This document shows, in pieces, positions 19,149-27,760 of a DNA stretch of 39,971 nucleotides (positions within the stretch are counted from its first letter, which is position 1; every line of letters starts with the position of its first letter). The stretch lies in the NCBI GenBank assembly GCA_009731375.1, contig BJOX01000089.1, positions 363,271 through 403,241 on the forward strand, read 5' to 3'. The notes beneath the pieces were generated by a model. That model was not told the origin of the DNA and did no database searches. It saw only the letters and a list, made by a program, of their open reading frames with translations. This DNA comes from Paulinella micropora (lineage: Eukaryota; Cercozoa; Imbricatea; Euglyphida). The translations under genes were made by a program, and so were the position numbers.

Positions 19149-19619
19149 TGCATTGGATTGCATTGGATATCATTGGATATGCATTGGATATGCATTGGAT
19201 ATGCATTGGATTGAATTGGATTGCATCGGTATGCATTGGATTGCATCTGGATTGCATATGGATTTCATTGGATTGCATTTGGATTGCATTGGATAGCATT
19301 GGATTGCATTGGAATGCAATGGATTGCATTGGATTGCATGGGATTGCATTGGATTGCAATGGATTGCATTGGAATGCATTGGAATGCATAGGATTGCATG
19401 GGATTGCATTGGATTGCATTGGAATGCAATGGATTGCATAGGAATGCATTGGATTGCATTGGATTGCATGTATGCAATGGATTGCAGGATTGCATGGGAT
19501 TGCATTGGATTGCATGGGATTGCATTGGATCGCATTGGATTGCATTGGAATGCATTGGATTGCATGGGATTGCATTGGATTGCATGGGATTGCATTGGAT
19601 TGCATTGGATTGCATTGGA
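19149..19619. repeat. LTR minisatellite, 10-bp unit (copy A)
   Basis: About 470 bp of TTGGATTGCA units with variants (GGATATGCAT, GGAATGCAAT, GGGATTGCAT). The same array in inverse orientation lies in the B/C LTR (29751-30104) and the C 5' LTR (38829-39453), with different lengths. Open frames on both strands through it are artefacts. Confidence 0.9.
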
Positions 19620-19633
19620 AATGTGTTAATACA

Positions 19634-19651
19634 TGGTTTGGTCACACTGAG
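19634..19651 (+). promoter_or_regulatory. Candidate primer-binding site
   Basis: TGGTTTGGTCACACTGAG directly follows a CA end. TGG is what pairs with the CCA end of a tRNA primer. The tRNA is not identified, and the LTR boundary itself is inferred. Confidence 0.35.
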
Positions 19652-19899
19652 GAGACTGACCGAGTGGTTATTAATACATAAGTTTTGATTAAAGTTTTTT
19701 TTTCTCTTATCTTTTCTTTCGGCAACCGGTTGGCTGATATTCGACGGTACGCTTTGAAGGCGGAAGTGACGGATGTCACTATGGGACTTAGTGATGGGAT
19801 GTCACTATGGATTTCGAAGTGATTACCGTACTGAATTGAATGGTTTTGAAGCCGGCTGGAAGGACTGTCACTGAAATCTATACGGTGTGGGACGCACTG

Positions 19900-19907
19900 T
19901 ATAAATA
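19900..19907 (+). promoter_or_regulatory. TATA-like element in the leader
   Basis: TATAAATA occurs at 19900-19907 and is conserved in copy C (38540-38547, minus strand) and copy B. A second TATAAA lies at 20015-20020. Core-promoter-like sequence downstream of the presumed LTR is unusual. It may be chance, or may mean that the LTR extends further than assigned. Confidence 0.25.
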
Positions 19908-20053
19908 TGGAGTGACATGACGGTAAAGCCATTCGGACATCTATGGCTGCGTGTCAGATTTCAGTCACTTGGGCAGCTATGACATAGCTGAAGGAGCCGT
20001 GGGAAGGAAAGGGCTATAAAGACGGAAATCATCGACGGTTTCGATAAGCAAAT

Positions 20054-20297
20054 ATGTCATTCATCATATGTTATGGCATATTGGAGGTCACGGACTTTTT
20101 AGCCTCTGAGGGAGGTATTNNNNNNNNNNTTTTTAGCCTCTGAGGGACTTATTAAAAGCGGGCTGTCGAACCGGACGAGCGGAGTGTATGATGCTACAAT
20201 ATCATTATGTTATCCGCAGATGAATGACTCTGCGCCTAGAGATGATGCTACCGCAACACGACGCCTATGCGTTGCTCAGGTTTACCTCAAGTTGTGA
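20054..20297 (+). pseudogene. Leader ORF (69 codons in B and C), interrupted by a gap in A
   Basis: In B (29317-29108) and C (38393-38184) this frame is open from ATG for 69 codons and contains ASEGGIKSGLSNRTSGVYD and ends CVAQVYLKL. In A, 10 N (20120-20129) sit between two copies of TTTTTAGCCTCTGAGGGA, an unmerged contig overlap. The final CVAQVYLKL resembles the strand before a retropepsin active site, so this may be the N-terminal part of a protease region rather than a separate gene. Confidence 0.4.
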
Positions 20298-20740
20298 ACT
20301 TTGAGTGGGTATGAGATAATCGGCTAACGATACGTTGGCTAATTTTAATACATCGCGGGGGCGGGATTCGTGGCGGCAATAAAAGCGTGGTTGGACGGAA
20401 TATGTTGCCTATTAAAAGAAGCATAGAAGGAGTGAATGGAAAGGCGAGGGCGGAGGTTACGGGGACAATGGTCTTGACCATTGAACTCTACTCCGGTATT
20501 ATTATTAAAGTCCTTTGACATCCAGTTCTATGTCTGTCCGGAGTATTCGGGAAAGTTGCTGATTGGATTCATGCAACTCAATAGGATGAATACATTAATT
20601 GATTGCCGGTCAGGTTTAATGCACTACGGAAGTAGTGATGACGACGCGGAGGATATGGTGAGGGGCCGGTCGGAGGTTCCTCTCTTCCATACGGATACTT
20701 ACGCGGTGTCATACACTAAGCACGGCACGGACGGCGTCGG
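20298..20740 (+). pseudogene. Retropepsin-like (protease) region, frame-broken
   Basis: One frame reads DTLANF at 20329-20346, where an aspartic protease would have DTGA-NF. A second frame reads NMLPIKRSIEGVNGKA further on. A third, from 20481, contains LLIGFMQLNRMNTLIDCRSG, matching the LLGMD-L----IDCR pattern at the end of Ty3-type proteases. The three frames differ, and the active-site glycine is replaced. The same breaks are present in B and C, so they predate these copies. Programmed frameshifts or introns are possible but unproven. Assignment as protease is by motif only. Confidence 0.4.
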
Positions 20741-20779
20741 TGACCCACATGCAATTGCGCGAAGCGCAAGCGGGTGCAG

Positions 20780-21091
20780 ATGGTCATACCGAAGCCATAT
20801 CAACACCCGGCGTTGGACAACTATTATAAGGATTTCCAACCCGAGTACCGCGGGCTTGCGGGAAAGGCTAGGAAGGTTGTTCGACGTTGGGAAAAGGCAA
20901 CGGTGGAGGACTTAATTCAGGGCCGGTCGGCTCAGATTATGGCTTGCACCATGGAAGAACATAACATGAAGGTGGAGGCAGGAATGGGCGGGTTCAGGGA
21001 TGGAAAGAAGGGGCCTTATGTGTTCCTTCAGAACCAGTACTGCTTCCATGCAAAGGCATCACGGGCCAATAGGCCGTTGTTGAACCGTTGA
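20780..21091 (+). CDS. Retrotransposon ORF between protease-like region and RT, part 1
   Basis: 103 codons from ATG 20780 (the frame is open from 20744, including NCAKRKRVQ). It is rich in basic residues (GLAGKARKVVRRWEK) and contains FRDGKKGPYVFLQNQYCFHA. No domain recognised; a capsid/nucleocapsid-like role is possible from position and charge. It ends in TGATG, the stop overlapping the ATG of the next frame. The same frame and overlap exist in B (28625-28314) and C (37701-37390). Confidence 0.5.
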   Translation: MVIPKPYQHPALDNYYKDFQPEYRGLAGKARKVVRRWEKATVEDLIQGRSAQIMACTMEEHNMKVEAGMGGFRDGKKGPYVFLQNQYCFHAKASRANRPLLNR

Positions 21092-21708
21092 TGTCGATGT
21101 GGGTGTCAACGGGGGGAACGGAGGACGAAATTTTGGATTTCGTGGGGGACATGTGGGGTGACAAACCTCTTTGTCCGCGGAATTCCGGAGAGACAATGAA
21201 GTGGCTCACGAAGTATTTCGCGGGTGATAAACCGTTCTCTATTGTCTTACCGTTCCATGACAACGCACTATGGGCGGATGAGGTTTTGGACCGGATCGCG
21301 GATCACCCAATCCCGGTGCCATCTAGGAAGCAACATTTGGTGATTGCATGTAGATTGGGCACTAGGGAACAGGGGTTGGCATATCGAAACTCACTTAAAG
21401 GGTGTGACCTTCAGAAGGTGCGGGAACAAGCGTTCACGTGCTTCACAGGGTTTTACACGAAAAGGGCGCCTATCCAGTATGCGTTGATTCTGGATCGGAT
21501 GGCGAACCTTGGGAAATGGGATGAGTTTTCGGAAGTCAAGTACCATCAGAAGGAGGTGGAAATGCCCTCCGAGGATGGCCTGGTGGAGGATGCGTGGTCG
21601 GACATGGCTGAGGCACCCGAACTTAGGGATCGGAAGGATGCCCAGTCATGGGAGGATAAAATTGCTCGGATGCGGGCGGATTGGAAAGGAAAAAGAAAAG
21701 GATCTTGA
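21091..21708 (+). CDS. Retrotransposon ORF between protease-like region and RT, part 2
   Basis: About 205 codons starting at the ATG within TGATG. Includes LDFVGDMWGDKPLCPR, PFSIVLPFHDNALWADEVLD and an acidic C-terminal part ending RADWKGKRKGS. It is not a recognised family. Just before its stop, an A/G-rich run (21689-21706) is where the pol frame takes over, one base out of phase. It is intact in C (37390-36773). In B a base is missing near 28096 and the frame is broken. Confidence 0.55.
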   Translation: MSMWVSTGGTEDEILDFVGDMWGDKPLCPRNSGETMKWLTKYFAGDKPFSIVLPFHDNALWADEVLDRIADHPIPVPSRKQHLVIACRLGTREQGLAYRNSLKGCDLQKVREQAFTCFTGFYTKRAPIQYALILDRMANLGKWDEFSEVKYHQKEVEMPSEDGLVEDAWSDMAEAPELRDRKDAQSWEDKIARMRADWKGKRKGS

Positions 21709-24700
21709 GAGCCTTCAGAAGGTGATGGCTAAGGAAAAGGAGATCTTTGATCCGCCTAGGCCGGGGACGGTCAAGCATTTTGAGGCCCATCTCAGGAAGA
21801 TTCCGGGGATGAATATCACGCATGCCTCTAGGAGGTCTGTCCTGGGCCGTAAGGAGGAAAGTATTGCCCAGGAGAAGGCGGAGGAGTTACAAGCAGATGA
21901 TTTCACAAAGTTTTCGGACTCCCCGATTTCGTCGCATGTACGCATGGTTCCAAAGCCGGATGGAGCGCTGAGGTTTTGTGTGAATTACTATCGGGCTAAC
22001 AAAATCATCGAGGGTGAGCGGTACCCGCTGCCCAAGATCGATGACTGTATGCGCAAGTTAAAACACGCAAAATTTTACTCGGTATTGGACCTCAAGAATG
22101 GGTTCTGGCAGATCCCGCTCAGCAGAAAGAGCAGGTGGCTTACAGCGTTTGTAGTGGGAATGACGCTATACCAATGGAAGGTATTGCCAATGGGTCTGAG
22201 GAACTCACCGGGCATATTTCAGGCAGCGATGCAGAAAATGCTCGGACGCCAGTTTGAGGATAAACGGGCAGGTGGGTTTATGGAGAAATATGGACAGAAG
22301 GCGGAGGATTACGCTTTCTGTTACATAGATGATATTATTATCTACTCCAATACCATGGAGGAACACCTGGCCCATATACAGGATGTTTTCCGACGGGTGA
22401 GAGAGTTTGGTCTCAAGGTGAACTTGGACAAGTGCCAGTTTGCCACCCGACAGGTTACATACCTAGGATATGATATCTCGAACGAGACAGTAGCGATTGC
22501 GGCTAAGAAGAGGGATGCTGTGGAAGGCATTAAGCGGCCTCAGACGCGGTCGGAGTTGTTCTCCTTCATTGCGCTTGCGCAATATTACAGTCAGTTCTTT
22601 CCGAATTGGTCGGAGACGGTCAAACCGTTAAGAGAGCTGTACTTGAAAGGCGACATGCGAGAGTGGACGCCTAAACAGGAGGAGACGTTCGAGTTCATTA
22701 AGGAAATGTTGACTCGTGATCCCAAGTATAACAAGGATTGCATCTTGATGATGCCGGATGTGGATAAGCAGTATGTGCTGGACACCGATGCGTCTAAGTA
22801 TGCGATCGGGGCGGTCCTACAGCAATACGACGACAAAGGGGTCTTACGGCCGATCATGTACTTGAGCCGGAAGCTCAACAGGGCGGAACAGAACTACTGT
22901 ACAAGGCAGAGGGAAGCCTTGGCGGTGGTTTGGTCGTTTATAAGACTCAGGGAATACTTGTGGGGGTCACGGGATATCGTGGTAAGAACGGACCACCAGA
23001 ACCTTATGTGGTTGATGACGAACGATTGCACGGGCAGGCTGGCCAGGTGGCAGGCTTTGCTATCGTGTTATGACTTCACCGTCAAGTACATTCCCGGCAA
23101 GAAGAATATTGTGGCCGACTCTTTGTCAAGAGTCAATTACTCAACTCCATCCGCATGTCTGGCTGCGATGCAGCAGATGGACGAGTTTGAGGACTTGGCA
23201 TTGAGGACGGATCAAAAGGATATCTTGCCGGCGAACATGATCTTCTATGCCAATAAGGCTCATCCGGGGACTAGCAGGAAAGAGCCTAGGGTGATGGAGG
23301 CAAAGAAGGGGGAATATAGGAAGGTCATGATGACTCAGTTGGAACGGGGGGTTGGCCAAACAGAGTGCTGTACGGAGCATTTTGTAGAGGAGGCCGTGCA
23401 ACGCCTGAAGGAATACGAGGCCGATAAAGCCGCTATTCTGGATGAGGATAAGGCGGAGCATGAGTGCTATTGTTGCCAGGGGCACGCGGCACCGGCCGTC
23501 CGAACCTACATGGAAGACCCGGGCGTGGAAACTGCTCCAGAGCCGGAGGTGGCCTCTACAGAGCCGTTGGGGGCTTCGGAGGGGTCGGGGCCGGATTCCA
23601 GACCTCAAGTGGGAGTCCAGGTAGAGGACGGTACAGTGCGTATCGCGTCGGTGGAAGCATGGAGGCAATGTCAGAGGGCCGATGATGAGTACAAGGACTT
23701 GATCCAGTACTTTTTGGCGGGGGATGAGCTGTTGTTGACGGAGAAGATCCGATCACAGCTCAAGACTCTGGCATGGAGGGATGGCCTCCTGTGGTACACA
23801 GGCAAGACACCGGAGACGGCCAAGAATCCGGAAAAGTGGGTCTTATGGGTCCCAGCCAGACTGAGGCTGATGATCTACGTAGCGTCACACGTAGTCCCGT
23901 TGGTTAATCACCCGGGGGTACAGAGGACGCAGTGGATTATCAAAAGGCGATTCTGGTGGGAAGGGATGGATAAGTTCATTAAGAAGGGGGTCAAGGGCTG
24001 CACGACCTGTCAGATGAACAAGAAACACCCAGTGGAAGGGAAAATCCCAGTTGGGAAATTTACACTGCTGGAAAGGTTCTTTGAGTTCCTCCAGGTGGAC
24101 CACGTGGGGCCGTTGCCGCCGGTGGGGCCGGCGAAGGATAAGTTCTTGATGATGGTCATGGATAGGGCGAGCAATTACGTCTGGGCGATACCAGTGCCTG
24201 ACACTACGGCGGAGACGACAGCCAGGGAGCTGATCGATCGGATCCTATGTGTGGTAGGGGTCCCCAAGACGATTTGCTCAGATAAGGGGCCAGCCTTTGA
24301 CAATGAGCTGATGGAAAGGCTCGCGAAGTATTACGGGGTCCACTGGCAGTACGTTACACCGTACAATCCGAGGGCTAATGGCAAGATCGAGCGGGTACAT
24401 AGGCCGCTCAAGTCGGCCCTAAGGACCTACTGCAAGAAGAGTCAGCTCTTGTGGAGGGAGGTGGTCCCAAGCTTTGTGTTCGGTATGAACGCGATGCCAT
24501 CGAAAGCTCTTGGAGCGGGGGCGGAATGTAAATCCCCGTATCAGGTGGTGTACGGGCAGGAGCCGGTGATGCCCCAACACTTGGTATATCAGGATGCACC
24601 TGCGCTTGCGCTGGACGAGGATGAGCTCTGGGGGGTTCGTATGCGGGTCTCAATGGAGGCCATGCAAGCGGTGCGACAAGCAAGGCTGGCGGAACAGACT

Positions 24701-25003
24701 CGCCAGCTAAGTAAAGAACCCTTGGAGCAGGACTTGTCTATGGTAACGTACAAGCCAGGGGACATCGTCATGTTGTACTACCCACAGGTTCCGAAGGGCA
24801 TATCATCGAAGATGTTTGTGCACTGGAAGGGGCCCTATCAGGTGGTGCAGCAGACAGGGCCGTTTAACTATCGGATAAGAGGCAGGGGGGAGAACAAGAT
24901 TGTTAATGTTCGACGCCTCATTAAGTACGATCCGTTCTTAATGGAAAACGAGATGCTCCAGGAAGCGCTCGTCAGGGAAAAGGGAGAGTTTCAAGACTCC
25001 TAA
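21509..25003 (+). CDS. Pol polyprotein of copy A: reverse transcriptase, RNase H, integrase
   Basis: Residue numbers count from 21509; true pol sequence begins near residue 61, before which the frame shadows the upstream ORF. RT: MVPKPDGALRFCVNYYRANK (146-165), VLDLKNGFWQIPL with Asp194, LPMGLRNSPGIFQ, and catalytic YIDD at 272-275. RNase H: LDTDASKYAIGA (424-435) with Asp425 and Asp427, REALAVVW and TDHQNLMWLM. Integrase: His793, His801, Cys831, Cys834 zinc site, then Asp864, Asp925 and Glu961 with exactly 35 residues between the last two. A GPY/F motif follows (WKGPYQVVQQTGPFNYRI, 1106-1123). A roughly 180-residue linker between RNase H and the zinc site contains HECYCCQGH. The frame stops at 25003 because of a 2-bp deletion relative to C. 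Confidence 0.95.
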   Translation: MGNGMSFRKSSTIRRRWKCPPRMAWWRMRGRTWLRHPNLGIGRMPSHGRIKLLGCGRIGKEKEKDLESLQKVMAKEKEIFDPPRPGTVKHFEAHLRKIPGMNITHASRRSVLGRKEESIAQEKAEELQADDFTKFSDSPISSHVRMVPKPDGALRFCVNYYRANKIIEGERYPLPKIDDCMRKLKHAKFYSVLDLKNGFWQIPLSRKSRWLTAFVVGMTLYQWKVLPMGLRNSPGIFQAAMQKMLGRQFEDKRAGGFMEKYGQKAEDYAFCYIDDIIIYSNTMEEHLAHIQDVFRRVREFGLKVNLDKCQFATRQVTYLGYDISNETVAIAAKKRDAVEGIKRPQTRSELFSFIALAQYYSQFFPNWSETVKPLRELYLKGDMREWTPKQEETFEFIKEMLTRDPKYNKDCILMMPDVDKQYVLDTDASKYAIGAVLQQYDDKGVLRPIMYLSRKLNRAEQNYCTRQREALAVVWSFIRLREYLWGSRDIVVRTDHQNLMWLMTNDCTGRLARWQALLSCYDFTVKYIPGKKNIVADSLSRVNYSTPSACLAAMQQMDEFEDLALRTDQKDILPANMIFYANKAHPGTSRKEPRVMEAKKGEYRKVMMTQLERGVGQTECCTEHFVEEAVQRLKEYEADKAAILDEDKAEHECYCCQGHAAPAVRTYMEDPGVETAPEPEVASTEPLGASEGSGPDSRPQVGVQVEDGTVRIASVEAWRQCQRADDEYKDLIQYFLAGDELLLTEKIRSQLKTLAWRDGLLWYTGKTPETAKNPEKWVLWVPARLRLMIYVASHVVPLVNHPGVQRTQWIIKRRFWWEGMDKFIKKGVKGCTTCQMNKKHPVEGKIPVGKFTLLERFFEFLQVDHVGPLPPVGPAKDKFLMMVMDRASNYVWAIPVPDTTAETTARELIDRILCVVGVPKTICSDKGPAFDNELMERLAKYYGVHWQYVTPYNPRANGKIERVHRPLKSALRTYCKKSQLLWREVVPSFVFGMNAMPSKALGAGAECKSPYQVVYGQEPVMPQHLVYQDAPALALDEDELWGVRMRVSMEAMQAVRQARLAEQTRQLSKEPLEQDLSMVTYKPGDIVMLYYPQVPKGISSKMFVHWKGPYQVVQQTGPFNYRIRGRGENKIVNVRRLIKYDPFLMENEMLQEALVREKGEFQDS

Positions 25004-25004
25004 G

Positions 25005-25817
25005 TTGGTAACGGATAAGGAACCCGACTGTGGGAAGCCCGGGGACCGGAAGGGCCAGGGGGAGAGGAAGGCACGGGCCCCTGAAGAGGGCGTCGGCCGG
25101 GGAAGCTCCAAAGGGCCTGAGGTCGCGGGGAAGGGGTCAGATGCGAGTCGCAAGCCACCCACAGAGGCGGCGAAGCGGGCGGCGGATAATGATCTGATTT
25201 ACTCGGAACCAGGAGGTAGACCGGGGAAGCGTAGGAAAACGGAAGTGCAGGCGGAGCCGGAGGAGCCTATTGAGCCCTCGCAGGTGGATGTCAAGCACAA
25301 GTTATGGAAGGAGGGTAATAAGACACTGGGGATGAACTGGGTTCTGAATCAGTTCTATCTTGTCAGACCCCCAACTAGATTCGTTGCAAAGGGGGACAAG
25401 GGTACTCTTTTTGTAATGAAGGTAGTGGGACTGGCGAAGGACTCGAGGAAGACTCGATCGTCGGAAAGTGCGCTTAAGAACCTTCCGCCTATGCTGCAGT
25501 TCTACCGGTCTTGGGATAAGGATACGGTGGAGAACCGGATGTACCGCGAGTATGTCCCGGTGTGGTGGGATGCTGCGAATAGGGAAGTATGGGATGCCAA
25601 GATAGATCCGGCCTCACGGAAGGCGGACAGGGATCACGAGGCATGGACCATATCAGCGTGGCCGAGGGGAGTGTTGGATTGCCCCTTCGAGTTACACGAT
25701 GGGCACATTCCGCAAAAGATTTGGGACATGCTCAAACAGAGCGGGGTGGACTTAAGGCTAATCGGGGGTGCACACGCGACCGAAACGGTGCGGGGGAAGA
25801 AGCATCCGAGCCAGTAG
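25005..25817 (+). pseudogene. C-terminal pol extension of copy A, separated by a frameshift
   Basis: The frame has no ATG near its start; the sequence is the continuation of pol. In C the same boundary reads on through DPPKLVTDKEPD without a break. It holds a charged, proline/lysine-rich linker with a nuclear-localisation-like PGKRRKTE. After this comes a roughly 170-residue tryptophan-rich globular-looking region (MNWVLNQFYLVRPPTRF, YVPVWWDAANREVWDAKIDP, DMLKQSGVDLRLIGG). It does not look like a chromodomain. It could bind chromatin or DNA to steer integration, which is speculation. Confidence 0.7.
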
Positions 25818-26388
25818 GGAGGAAACATCCGGAAGGGGTGAAGGAAGAAGGAATTGGAATTCGGGTCGGGGAAAAGGGAAGTTGGGCGCACATTGACCAT
25901 AGTGTGTGGGAAATTTGTACTGGGGGTCCTACTCAACATTAAAACTTTACGGACACGGTACGGGAGAGGAACTCGGCGAGAAGGCCATCGTCGTTTTAAG
26001 GGTTGGACTTTGGGGTTCGGTCAATTCGGACTTCGGGGCCAGGCACCATTCACATTTGATGGATTAGACAGGGTCTGATTGGTGGTCGGTCAGACTATGG
26101 GACTGTGACTTCGGGAAATCGCGCGCGTAGGGGGATGAAGACATGAACTGGTCGAGTGCCAGATTCACGATCTTCGGGCAACATTAAGCCTTGGAGCTTA
26201 GCCCACATGAAGCACAGGCCTATAATCCGTTGGGTGGCTCTTGATAAGATTTGATCAGGGGTCGAGCTGAGGTGGCTCTTGGGATGGTGGACAGTCGGCT
26301 GGGATTCCCCAAAAAGCCGGTGCTGACGAGATTATACGAGATGTAGTCTCCGTTGGTATTACTCCAGAGTTGAGATCCGAGCGATCTC
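25818..26388 (+). other. 3' untranslated internal region of copy A
   Basis: Non-coding or weakly coding sequence between the pol extension and the polypurine tract. A 74-codon frame (25854-26078) is also present in C (31970-31746) and overlaps the end of the region; no family recognised. Confidence 0.6.
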
Positions 26389-26407
26389 AAAGGAGGGGGA
26401 AGGGGTG
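26389..26407 (+). promoter_or_regulatory. Polypurine tract of copy A
   Basis: AAAGGAGGGGGAAGGGGTG lies 3 bp before the 3' LTR (TGTAACAC at 26411), the expected plus-strand primer position. It is conserved in C at 31417-31435 on the minus strand. Confidence 0.85.
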
Positions 26408-26410
26408 CTA

Positions 26411-27760
26411 TGTAACACCCACGGTATACTACATCGTTTTTACGCTATTAGGGTTTACGGGAATTTACTCGTGGAAGTAATTTCTTGTTATTAAATGTAT
26501 TTTAAGATGAATTCTTATTACATTTCCGGTTCTGATTAATACATCCGGTTTTAACGTGGTTTTAGGATATGGAATATGAGAAGAAAGCTGGGATGCTTGG
26601 ATCTCATAGGACCTTAAAACCTACATCTAACACGTAACCGTTTACCGGAGTGGAGAAAGGTTTTCAGGATGCAGATTACATGATTATGTAGCATCCATAT
26701 TGAATAATCTCCCACATTAATAGCGTTGACCCGATCCTTCTACATCATATGTAGTAACCGTTTGAAGTTTTGGAAAAAGGTCACGGAAATTCCGTGAAAT
26801 TTGGCCTTTTTTCCCGTGACTGGGAATTTATGGCTAAATAAGGGAAATTGCACTTATGGGTTGTTGTTTGGGGTATGTTTTGGCATTTGTGCAGGTTACG
26901 GACGTAACGAAACGTGTCAGTTGACCCTGTCAAAGGGACACTCCGTTTTTAACGGTTTTTCCCTCTGACTTGTTGTTTGGGTTCAGACTTGACTTCCCTT
27001 TCTACTTTAGAAGTGGAGGTTAGTTCTGAACCAGTTGTGTTCAACGTTATTATTAAATTCCTTTTTATTATTGAGCTCGTAAGGGTAAGACCTCCGGTCA
27101 TAATACATTTGGAGTCCCTATGCCTTTTTCGAACTCATAAATTTTGGAATTTGGAACGACACACTCTCTGGGGACAATCAGTCACTGTTGTTGACTGTGT
27201 CTTGGTGAGAGTGTCAAGTAGCTTCTCAACTATCAGTACGCTGTACTGGTCGTGTGAGATAGTGCTTGCAGTCGTCTCGGGCAAGGGAAACTACAGGTGG
27301 TAAGGGGGGTTTTGGAGAAACAGGGAAGAACCCTGATCTCCAAACTTGGACCTTGACACCTAGGAGGTCAACATGTCAGCGATACTGGGTTTGGTGCTGA
27401 CTTTGACCCATGGTATGTTTGTTTCGTTTAGCCTGGTGCTCTCTCATGGTTAGTTGAGTGAGAAGCACAGGTGGTTGAACTGGTCTGCTGTGGAAGATGT
27501 CTGCAGCTGGTGCAGGGAAGGACCCATTATGCGCCTAGCAGGCAGTGTCAGAGCGGCCAGCAATCATTATGGGAAAGAAGCATGCATTGTGTCTCTCTGT
27601 GGGAGGATGTGAGCTGGCGTGTTGTCTCTCTTTTCTCTCCTGTTGTGAGTGAAAGGGAGAGCATAGCTCTTTTATTTACTTTTTTATCTGGGATGAGAGG
27701 GTGCATGTCTTTCTTCTCTATTGGATTGCATTGGATTGCATTGGGTATGCATTGGATTGA
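26411..27760 (+). repeat. 3' LTR of copy A, truncated
   Basis: Homologous to 17558-19633 without the MITE, but cut after about four minisatellite units. At several diagnostic sites it matches the C LTRs rather than its own 5' LTR: a CAG insertion near 26918, GAACCAGTTGTG near 27029, and TCATAATACATTTGG near 27098. Confidence 0.9.

Larger units (their letters stand above)
17558..19633 (+). repeat. 5' LTR of copy A (with nested MITE)
   Basis: Starts TGTAACAC at 17558, matching the 3' LTR start at 26411. The 3' end is inferred: AATACA at 19628-19633 followed by TGG, as expected before a tRNA primer site. No complete LTR end flanked by host DNA is available to confirm it. Without the MITE and one TA the LTR is 1800 bp. 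The 10-bp-unit minisatellite lies near its 3' end. Confidence 0.7.
17558..27760 (+). mobile_element. Ty3/gypsy LTR retrotransposon, copy A
   Basis: Order on the + strand: 5' LTR (17558-19633), leader and protease-like/gag-like frames (19634-21708), pol with RT, RNase H and integrase (21509-25003), C-terminal extension (25005-25817), polypurine tract (26389-26407), 3' LTR (26411-27760, truncated). RT-RNase H-integrase order with a GPY/F motif after integrase places it in Ty3/gypsy. Both LTRs start TGTAACAC. The 3' LTR is cut within its minisatellite, so the target-site duplication cannot be checked. A is damaged by a 2-bp deletion at the pol/extension boundary and by the lost LTR end. Confidence 0.9.

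Noticed and set aside
18971-19214. Frame in the LTR just before the minisatellite (also 27471-27860, 30353-30129, 39701-39477)
   Set aside because: It has a similar length in several LTR copies but has no recognisable motif and runs into the repeat. More simply LTR sequence conserved as DNA.
19102-19605. Long frames of NAIQCNPMQS or GLHWIALDCI type, also at 29725-30148 and 38515-39496
   Set aside because: They are translations of the 10-bp LTR minisatellite, open on both strands.
23141-23668. 175-codon minus-strand frame opposite pol, also at 34813-35340
   Set aside because: Antisense shadow of the pol linker; no homology signal and no regulatory context.
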